6,153 nucleotides of DNA. It comes from an uncultured Bacillota bacterium. Its GTDB lineage: Bacteria; Bacillota; Clostridia; Christensenellales; UBA1242. Made by a program: the position numbers and the translations under genes. Below, piece after piece: positions 1 through 4,912 of this stretch (position 1 is its first letter; every line of letters begins with the position of its first letter). The stretch is from NCBI GenBank assembly GCA_949282835.1, contig CASDQU010000031.1, positions 1 through 6,153 of the forward strand, in the 5' to 3' direction. The notes beneath the pieces are model-generated. The model saw only the letters and a list, made by a program, of their open reading frames with translations. It did not search any database and had not been told where the DNA came from.

Positions 1-254
1 CAGAACTTACCTTCCAAGCAGAGGCTCGTCAAAATACAAATGCAATCACACAAACGATAACTCAAAACACTGCAACTGTAACTACTACTGGCGGTGGCAC
101 ATTCAACACAAGTCTAACTTGCCTTGCCATCGCTACACTGGCAGCTAATGACCAAATTGACCTTGCTATAACTACAACTGGAGCACCTTCAGGTACAACA
201 ACCGTTCAAGCTAATGGAAGCTGTATACTAACAGTAAAAAAGCTTAACGATTAA
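1..254 (+). CDS. C-terminal fragment of a secreted or surface protein, possibly with a C1q/BclA-like jelly-roll end
   Basis: An open frame enters from the left edge (first full codon at base 3) and ends at TAA 252-254, giving about 83 residues; the start lies outside the window. The fragment is rich in Thr, Ala, Asn and Gln, with a Thr-Gly stretch (TTTGGGT) followed by alternating hydrophobic and polar residues that suggest beta strands. The phrase LAANDQIDLAITTT, then a small loop and a final LTVKKLN, resembles the last two strands of C1q/TNF-like domains such as the BclA C-terminal domain, where an 'aGDxv.L' strand is followed by a closing 'LTV..L' strand. That resemblance is from memory and moderate. 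Two cysteines, one in each putative strand, could form a disulfide. GC is about 41% in the first 120 bases, higher than most of the window. A phage tail or other collagen-like surface protein is an alternative. Confidence 0.6.
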   Translation, partial: ELTFQAEARQNTNAITQTITQNTATVTTTGGGTFNTSLTCLAIATLAANDQIDLAITTTGAPSGTTTVQANGSCILTVKKLND

Positions 255-266
255 CAATTTCTAATA

Positions 267-300
267 AAAAAAGAGGCTTTCAAAAAGCTTCTTTTTTGTT
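267..300 (+). terminator. Rho-independent terminator, probably bidirectional
   Basis: Bases 267-280 pair with 284-297 around a 3-base loop (CAA). The 14-bp stem has one G-T wobble (275/289), and its outer part is an A-run facing a T-run that acts as the U-tail. It begins 12 bases after the stop of the preceding plus-strand gene. Read on the minus strand the same hairpin has one C-A mismatch and is followed by a long T-run. It could therefore also end the pyrophosphatase transcript, whose stop is at 353. Confidence 0.8.
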
Positions 301-352
301 TTAATTTAAAATTGAATAAACCGTGCTTGAATACTACTATCAAAAAGATTGC

Positions 353-886
353 TTATTTTTCTTCAAAAACCTTGGTATATCTTTGCATACAGTCTTTGAT
401 TACCTCTATAGCTTTTTCTTTTCCTCCAAGTTTTTCAACATGAACAACCTTATTCTCAAGCTGTTTGTATACTGTCAAAAAGTGCTTTAACTCATCAAAT
501 AGATGTTTAGGAAGGTCTTTGATATCTTTGAAATCGTTATACTGAGGGTCTCCAAAAGGAATGGCTATTATTTTTTCATCATCTTCATTTCTGTCAGTCA
601 TCATAACTACTCCTATAGGATAGCAGCGAACAAGGCTCAATCGTGCAAGTGGTTGACTGCAAAGCACAAAGACATCTAACGGGTCATTATCTAGACAATA
701 TGTCCTTGGAATAAAGCCATAATTCATTGGATAAAGAGTGCTAGTATAAAGAACTCTGTCCATAATCAGGCAGCCTGTCTCTTTGTCTAACTCATATTTT
801 GTTTTGTCACCTTGTTGAATTTCAATACAAGCGATAAAATCTTCAGGTTTAATTCTCTCTTTAGATATCTCCTTCCAAATATTCAT
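353..886 (-). CDS. ppa: Inorganic pyrophosphatase, family I (soluble)
   Basis: This cytoplasmic enzyme hydrolyses pyrophosphate to two phosphates with Mg2+, pulling biosynthetic reactions such as nucleotide and tRNA charging steps forward. The protein has 177 residues, the usual size for bacterial family I. The signature D-N-D-P-L-D-V lies at residues 66-72. By alignment from memory to the E. coli enzyme, every active-site residue is present: E22, K30, E32, R44, Y52, Y56, D66, D68, D71, D98, D103, K105, Y140 and K141. I see no truncation or missing key residue. The start at 886 is preceded on the minus strand by AGAGGT with a suitable gap to ATG (plus 893-898). The gene lies 62 bases downstream of the nucleoside hydrolase gene on the same strand and I found no convincing promoter between them, so co-transcription is likely. 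Its stop faces the terminator at 267-300. Confidence 0.97.
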   Translation of the reverse strand: MNIWKEISKERIKPEDFIACIEIQQGDKTKYELDKETGCLIMDRVLYTSTLYPMNYGFIPRTYCLDNDPLDVFVLCSQPLARLSLVRCYPIGVVMMTDRNEDDEKIIAIPFGDPQYNDFKDIKDLPKHLFDELKHFLTVYKQLENKVVHVEKLGGKEKAIEVIKDCMQRYTKVFEEK

Positions 887-948
887 TTTTTTACCTCTAA
901 TTATTAAAAATTTGCAAAATTTTTGCGCTTTTTGCCCAATTTTTTATT

Positions 949-1887
949 CTAGTCATACAAAAAGTTAATTTTAATATAACTAAGCTTTTTTAACTTTTTC
1001 ATATATAGCTTCAAGAATTTCTTGCGTTTTACCGCAACAACAAGGTCAACATTCCCATTTTTATCTCTTTTGACAAAAGTCTTACCTGGAGTTTCTTCTA
1101 TATCAACTTCAACAGTGGTTTTGACTGTTTTAAATAATCTTGGATAGACAAGTTGCATATATGCGCATGTATCATTTGTTGCTATACGCTTATCAGGATA
1201 GCCGCGTTCCCAATATTTGTCATACATTAAAAACAAGAACTTGCCTACATCATTTGTCTCTTTAATCTGGTAGACCATCTCCTCTGTCAAATATGCCTTG
1301 CGTCTGCCCATATCACTTGGCACCATAACAAGCGGCAAGCCACTTTCAAGAACAATCTTAAAAGCTTCTGGGTCTGACGAAATATTGAAAGATATATGGT
1401 CAGGAAATCCCGGCACACCAAAAGGCGAACCGCCCATGAATATTATCTTAGGAATTTTTTTGACAATATCTGGATGTCTATATATTAATGTCCCTATATT
1501 TGTATGAGGCCCAAAAATGAGCGGTATGATGTCTCCATCGCCTTCATTAAGCACCTTATACATGGCTTCAATCGCCTCTTCTTTTATTATCTTATGCTCA
1601 GTAGTCTTGCTTGGTATCCAACCGCCCATCCCTTCTATTGAATGTACATCTTCAGCGGTTGGGCTAACTCTAAACATAGCCTTTTTTTCACCTTTAGCTA
1701 CTGGTATATCAATATTAAACATATCAAGAAGATGAAGAATGTTTCTTGTACTTGTTTCAACTTTTACATTTCCAGACACTGTTGTAATAAGTTTAATATC
1801 AAGTTTTTTGTCGGTAAGAGCAAAAACTAAACATGCAATATCGTCAACACCTGGGTCTGTATCTATAATAACTTTATATTTTTTCAT
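949..1887 (-). CDS. Nucleoside hydrolase (inosine/uridine-preferring family), divergent active site
   Basis: Family members cleave the N-glycosidic bond of ribonucleosides to ribose plus base using a tightly bound Ca2+. The protein has 312 residues, the normal length. The N-terminal calcium-binding motif D-T-D-P-G-V-D-D is at residues 9-16 (D9, D11, D15, D16), N40 sits in SGN, and the 'vHgedG' region appears as VHSIEGMGG (81-89). GPHTN (126-130) replaces the usual GPLTN, MGG is at 151-153, and FNISSDPEA (167-175) carries N168. D239 matches the last calcium ligand. Three positions differ from the protozoan and RihA/B/C pattern: the catalytic His before that Asp is Asn238, the usual Glu two before N168 is Ser166, and the usual GN is replaced by P-G (159-160). 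Calcium binding seems kept, but nucleoside contacts differ, so substrate is uncertain. The Lys-rich C-terminus (287-306) is unremarkable. AAGGA precedes the ATG at 1887 with good spacing. The gene probably leads an operon with pyrophosphatase. Confidence 0.9.
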   Translation of the reverse strand: MKKYKVIIDTDPGVDDIACLVFALTDKKLDIKLITTVSGNVKVETSTRNILHLLDMFNIDIPVAKGEKKAMFRVSPTAEDVHSIEGMGGWIPSKTTEHKIIKEEAIEAMYKVLNEGDGDIIPLIFGPHTNIGTLIYRHPDIVKKIPKIIFMGGSPFGVPGFPDHISFNISSDPEAFKIVLESGLPLVMVPSDMGRRKAYLTEEMVYQIKETNDVGKFLFLMYDKYWERGYPDKRIATNDTCAYMQLVYPRLFKTVKTTVEVDIEETPGKTFVKRDKNGNVDLVVAVKRKKFLKLYMKKLKKLSYIKINFLYD

Positions 1888-1956
1888 GCTGTATCCTTTT
1901 AACTAGTCTTTTCGCCCAAAATTCGCAGGAATAATGTCGAAAACAATATATTAAAT

Positions 1957-1984
1957 ATTATACGCAAAAAAAATAAAATTGCAA
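1957..1984 (-). promoter_or_regulatory. Candidate sigma-A-type promoter for the hydrolase-pyrophosphatase unit
   Basis: On the minus strand a perfect TATAAT (1962 down to 1957) lies 16 bases downstream of TTGCAA (1984 down to 1979), which matches the -35 consensus at 4 of 6 positions. Transcription would start near 1950, leaving about 63 untranslated bases before the hydrolase ATG. The region is AT-rich, so chance matches are possible. Confidence 0.45.
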
Positions 1985-2161
1985 ATGATTTGTTTTATAA
2001 ATTTCGTAAATCAAATATCTCAACATTTTTTCTTCGCTTTTTCGCATACAAAATAGTGTTGTATGTCCCTCCTCTTTCTCCATTCCAAAATGCTAAAAGT
2101 ATTGTTCCCAAATTATCAAAATGAAATAAATAAAGATAAAGCCTTATTTTACTATTTTCTC

Positions 2162-2190
2162 TTGTCTTTTTTTGATAAAGTTGCTAAAAT
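2162..2190 (+). promoter_or_regulatory. Promoter for tRNA-Ser and probably the downstream membrane protein gene
   Basis: TTGTCT (2162-2167, 4 of 6 to consensus) is separated by 17 bases from TAAAAT (2185-2190, 5 of 6). Transcription would start at about 2197, a few bases before the mature tRNA 5' end at 2200, which is a typical arrangement for a tRNA promoter. Confidence 0.6.
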
Positions 2191-2199
2191 AATCATTAT

Positions 2200-2290
2200 G
2201 GAGATGTACCGAAGTGGTCGTAACGGGACGCACTCGAAATGCGTTTGTCGGGGAACTGGCACGTGGGTTCGAATCCCACCGTCTCCGCCA
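2200..2290 (+). tRNA. tRNA-Ser (anticodon CGA), CCA encoded
   Basis: All arms fold by eye. The 7-bp acceptor stem pairs 2200-2206 with 2280-2286, including one T-G wobble. The D-stem CCG (2209-2211) pairs with CGG (2224-2226). The anticodon stem ACGCA/TGCGT encloses the loop CTCGAAA (2233-2239), giving anticodon CGA at 2235-2237, which reads the UCG serine codon. A long class II variable arm has stem TGTC/GGCA, and the T-arm is GTGGG-TTCGAAT-CCCAC. Discriminator G2287 and CCA (2288-2290) follow. The long variable arm and the discriminator G agree with serine identity. No terminator follows; the next gene starts 15 bases downstream. Confidence 0.96.
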
Positions 2291-2296
2291 TTAATG

Positions 2297-2302
2297 TGAG
2301 GT
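2297..2302 (+). promoter_or_regulatory. Ribosome binding site squeezed between the tRNA and the next start codon
   Basis: TGAGGT has its GAGG core at 2298-2301, with 4 bases between the core and the ATG at 2306. It begins only 7 bases after the tRNA CCA end. It supports 2306 as the true start and shows that the leader left after tRNA 3' processing would be about 15 bases long. Confidence 0.75.
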
Positions 2303-2305
2303 CGT

Positions 2306-3514
2306 ATGAAAAAAATAGCAAATTTAACAGCTTTGGGTATATTTTTGCTAGTCTTTCTATTCATAGGTATCAATGTCGTACCTCTTGAAAAATGGATAGG
2401 AGTTAGCAGTTTAACTATCACATTCATTATATCGCTTGTCCTTCTTTTGATATATTTAATTGTTTTGATAGTCTTTGTGGTTTTAAATAGACGCAAAAAA
2501 GTTATCGAAATTGTCGAATTTTCTGCGCCTAACAATATGACACCTGCCGATGCCGGCTATTTGATAGATGCGGCAGTTGATGACCGTGATATTAGCGCCC
2601 TTTTAATTTACTGGGCTGACAAAAAATATCTACAGGTAAAGGAAAAGGAAGATAAAACCTTCTCCTTGACCAAAATTAAAGATAGTGATGACAATATGAA
2701 AGAATATGAAAAAATTCTTTTTAATGCCATGTTTGAAAAAAATGCAGAGATAGACTTAAAAGACTTGTCTAATATTGTTAGACCTGTCAAAAATTCAATT
2801 ACAAACTTAATTAAAAAGGAAAATAATCAAAAATATTTTAATAGTAAACTGAGCTTAAGTTCAATGTTTTTTAACCTTGGCATTACCATACTTCTTGTCT
2901 TTTTATCATACTTCTTTGGAGCTGGTGGAACTTTTTCTATCATATGCGGCATTATTATATTTTTAATAAGTACCATCTTTTCAAATATTTCAAATAAGGT
3001 ATATATTCAAAAAAAATTTAAAGCCATTGTGCTTTATATCGCCGGGCTTGTATTGTTTTTATTATTTGCTATATTAAACCTTGCGCTATCTTTCAATAAT
3101 ATTTATATTACCCTTCTCATTTTACTCACCACCCTTTTATGCCTTGTAACTTACATTCTAACTCCTTTAATAGAATACAGAAATAAAGAAGGCATCAAAA
3201 CGCTTGGTAGTTTGCTTGGTCTTAAAAGTTATATTGAACTTGCAGAAAAAGACAAAATGGAAAAACTTGTTCAAGAAAATCCCGCCCTATTTTACAAAGT
3301 ACTACCTTTCGCATATGTTTTGAATGTTAGCAATGATTGGATTGAAAAATTTAATTTTATAAAGACAATCAATAAAAAAGAAAGAAAAGATACTGCCATT
3401 GCTATTGGAGCTTTAGCCGCTTTATGTATATTTGGGCAAGGAATTGCCATCTTTGGCGGACTGTTTGGCAGCTCAAAATCTAACAAAAAAAATAAAAATC
3501 CAAAAATCAAATAA
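2306..3514 (+). CDS. DUF2207-family membrane protein lacking the usual N-terminal ectodomain
   Basis: This 402-residue integral membrane protein has no known biochemical function. Hydrophobic segments lie at about residues 7-26, 36-60, 187-205, 208-226, 241-263 and 266-289, with a seventh glycine-rich one at about 363-387, followed by a Lys/Asn-rich tail. Between segments 2 and 3 is a charged domain beginning with the DUF2207-like phrase PADAGYLIDAAVDDRDISA (80-98) and WADKKYLQV (103-111), with an acidic patch at 126-135. After segment 6, LGSLLGLKSYIE (300-311) and VLPFAYVLNVSNDWIEKF (332-349) match the conserved end of the family, usually 'LPYAvALGv...W...F'. In full-length family members as I know them, a signal peptide and a large extracellular domain precede this part. 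Here only a loop of about ten residues separates helices 1 and 2. The gene follows tRNA-Ser closely and probably shares its transcript. Family assignment is from motif recognition. Confidence 0.8.
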   Translation: MKKIANLTALGIFLLVFLFIGINVVPLEKWIGVSSLTITFIISLVLLLIYLIVLIVFVVLNRRKKVIEIVEFSAPNNMTPADAGYLIDAAVDDRDISALLIYWADKKYLQVKEKEDKTFSLTKIKDSDDNMKEYEKILFNAMFEKNAEIDLKDLSNIVRPVKNSITNLIKKENNQKYFNSKLSLSSMFFNLGITILLVFLSYFFGAGGTFSIICGIIIFLISTIFSNISNKVYIQKKFKAIVLYIAGLVLFLLFAILNLALSFNNIYITLLILLTTLLCLVTYILTPLIEYRNKEGIKTLGSLLGLKSYIELAEKDKMEKLVQENPALFYKVLPFAYVLNVSNDWIEKFNFIKTINKKERKDTAIAIGALAALCIFGQGIAIFGGLFGSSKSNKKNKNPKIK

Positions 3515-3540
3515 AGGACACTTTATAAATGCCCTTTTTC
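3513..3540. terminator. Compact bidirectional terminator between convergent genes, overlapping both coding ends
   Basis: AAAGGACA (3513-3520) and TGCCCTTT (3530-3537) form an 8-bp stem around a 9-base loop. In the plus direction there is one A-C mismatch and a T-rich tail (TTTTTCTTT). In the minus direction that position becomes a G-U wobble, so the stem is continuous, followed by ATTTGATTTTT. The left arm includes the last two bases of the membrane protein stop codon. The loop and right arm cover the final codons of the glycosyltransferase. The stem is short, hence moderate confidence. Confidence 0.55.
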
Positions 3541-4602
3541 TTTAGCAAAGAATGTTTCATTAAATTTCACTCTTTCATCCTCAGGTTTAAATCCCTTTGA
3601 AAGCTCATGATAGCAACGCGATTTGACTATATCGCCAATTTTATAATAACAAACACAAAGTTGCAATGCTGGCAAAAATTGATAGCAATCTATATTTACA
3701 AAAGCACCGCTATCAAGGTCGGGTTTGGATTTTAAAGCCAAATCATACCAATATATGGCTAAACGATAATTCTTCATAAAAAAGAATATATTTCCAATTT
3801 CATATAATATCTCACCGCGAGGTGTGGAATAAACAAAAGAACCAAATAAACAGGTAAGCGCTTTGTTGCTATCCTTTTTGATTTGATAACATTTGCTAAG
3901 ATTTAAACATGCTTCAATTTTGTTTTCAATCCAACCTTCTTTATCTAATAAAAAAACTGAAAATTCATGTATAGCTTCGTCTATAAAGTTATTATAATAT
4001 AACTCTCTTGCATAGTAAAATTGTTGCCTTGGAGTAAATTTTATCCCCTCGTTTATCATATGTTTGTAAATGTTTAAATTTCTATCAGTATGAGGTTTAT
4101 TTTTCTTGTTGTGATAGACTTTAATCTTCTCATTTGCGATAATTTTCCCCTGCGGGGTTATCACTTCGTGGACTGGGTCATGCCACCTTAAAATTGGCAG
4201 ATTTTTAACTATTCGTTCGCGATTGAATACAAATGTAGGCGTAAAATTGCTATCAAAACCAGTTACATATGGACACATGATGGTATCAGCATCTTCTCCC
4301 TCTTGCTTCCATTTTTTTATCTCTTCAATACCCTCATCAAGTAAAATGTCATCTCCGTCAAGCCAAATAATATATTCTTTAGTTGCCTTATCAAAGGCAA
4401 AATTCCTTGCTTTAGAAAAATCATAAACCCATTCAAAATCATATACCTTATCTGTAAATTTCTTTGCTATCTCTTTGGTCTTATCAGTTGAGCCTGTGTC
4501 AACTATAATAATTTCATCGGCAAACTTTTTACCACAATTAAGAGCATCAGCCAAACATTTTTCTTCGTTCTTAACAATCATACATAAAGACAATTCTTTC
4601 AT
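3523..4602 (-). CDS. Family 2 glycosyltransferase with C-terminal TPR-like helical region
   Basis: A GT-A fold enzyme expected to move a sugar from a nucleotide donor to an unknown acceptor at the cytoplasmic side; no signal peptide or membrane segment is visible. The 359 residues open with SLCMIVKNEE (5-14), then DEIIIVDTGSTDKT (29-42), the nucleotide-binding start of GT2 enzymes. DFSKARN (61-67) and the metal-binding DxD-type motif LDGDD (81-85) follow, then WHDPVHE (140-146), with the His-Glu typical of this branch. From about residue 175 to 345 the sequence is helical with TPR-like spacing (YYARELYYNNFIDEAIHEF, and AIYWYDLALKSKPDLD near 282-297). This GT2-plus-TPR layout is shared with SunS-type and WaaE-like transferases, so the acceptor may be a peptide, protein or surface glycan; the sequence does not say which. 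AAGGAG lies 6 bases before the ATG at 4602, a strong ribosome binding site (plus 4609-4614). It appears to be a single-gene unit. Confidence 0.9.
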   Translation of the reverse strand: MKELSLCMIVKNEEKCLADALNCGKKFADEIIIVDTGSTDKTKEIAKKFTDKVYDFEWVYDFSKARNFAFDKATKEYIIWLDGDDILLDEGIEEIKKWKQEGEDADTIMCPYVTGFDSNFTPTFVFNRERIVKNLPILRWHDPVHEVITPQGKIIANEKIKVYHNKKNKPHTDRNLNIYKHMINEGIKFTPRQQFYYARELYYNNFIDEAIHEFSVFLLDKEGWIENKIEACLNLSKCYQIKKDSNKALTCLFGSFVYSTPRGEILYEIGNIFFFMKNYRLAIYWYDLALKSKPDLDSGAFVNIDCYQFLPALQLCVCYYKIGDIVKSRCYHELSKGFKPEDERVKFNETFFAKEKGHL

Positions 4603-4912
4603 AAAATACTCCTTTTAAATTATATGAAAAAATTGTGGCAAATGATAAAAATTAAAATTTGAAAATAAATTTCGCTTTTTTTCAAAAATTTTCTATATTT
4701 TTTAAATTTTTTATCATTATTTTTGATTTTTTTATAAATTTCAAGGTTTTTTCATATTAATTTTTAAAGATTTTTTATGTGTAGATTAATTTTCTATATT
4801 TTGTATATATTAAATATAATATATATTTTCTAAATATATTTCGTCAAAATATTTTGTTTTTTTTAAAGGCTATGTTAAAATCATAATTGTAATATACATA
4901 AAGAGGTGTTTT
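4603..4912. other. 310-base AT-rich divergent intergenic region with phased T-tracts
   Basis: No gene is supported. Bases 4621-4860 contain about 29 G or C in 240 (roughly 12%), far below the coding parts. T-runs or AnTn tracts centred near 4679, 4688, 4700, 4709, 4722, 4730, 4738, 4749, 4763 and 4773 average about 10.5 bases apart, which would favour intrinsic curvature. An 11-bp perfect inverted repeat pairs 4641-4651 with 4708-4718. A candidate plus-strand promoter is listed separately. For the minus-strand glycosyltransferase, TATAAT at 4624-4619 sits too close to its ribosome binding site to be convincing, so its promoter is not placed. Confidence 0.6.
4854..4881 (+). promoter_or_regulatory. 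Candidate extended -10 promoter for the secreted protein gene
   Basis: TGT followed by TAAAAT (4873-4881) forms an extended -10 element. A weak -35 candidate, TTGTTT (4854-4859, 3 of 6), lies 16 bases upstream. Transcription would start near 4888, about 13 bases before the ribosome binding site at 4901-4908. A perfect TATAAT at 4815-4820 is an alternative but has a poor -35 and lies in near-pure AT sequence. Confidence 0.4.

Larger units (their letters stand above)
1888..2199. other. 312-base intergenic region between divergent units
   Basis: No gene is supported here. It holds the hydrolase ribosome binding site and leader, a candidate minus-strand promoter (1957-1984) and the plus-strand tRNA promoter (2162-2190). 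A pyrimidine-rich stretch (about 2061-2091) and scattered GCGAA-type words (for example near 2030-2046) have no clear role. An open frame running rightward from about 2063 through the tRNA has no ribosome binding site and is judged spurious. I see no riboswitch-like fold or large repeat. Confidence 0.6.

Noticed and set aside
914..926. 13-base dyad GCAAAA-T-TTTTGC in the leader of the pyrophosphatase gene
   Set aside because: It is too short and AT-rich to claim as an operator or terminator; no second copy or matching half-sites were found.
1298..1830. Several plus-strand open frames opposite the nucleoside hydrolase
   Set aside because: They are antisense shadows of a gene with clear family motifs and have no ribosome binding sites.
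2063..2299. Plus-strand open frame of 78 codons ending after the tRNA
   Set aside because: It reads through the tRNA-Ser gene, lacks a ribosome binding site and has no protein-like composition.
2152..2535. Minus-strand open frame of 127 codons crossing the tRNA
   Set aside because: It is antisense to the tRNA and to the start of the membrane protein gene. The 'GGIRTHVPVPRQ'-like peptide is the well-known false product of an antisense tRNA-Ser gene.
4619..4624. TATAAT on the minus strand as promoter of the glycosyltransferase
   Set aside because: Transcription would start inside the ribosome binding site at 4609-4615, and the -35 match is weak.
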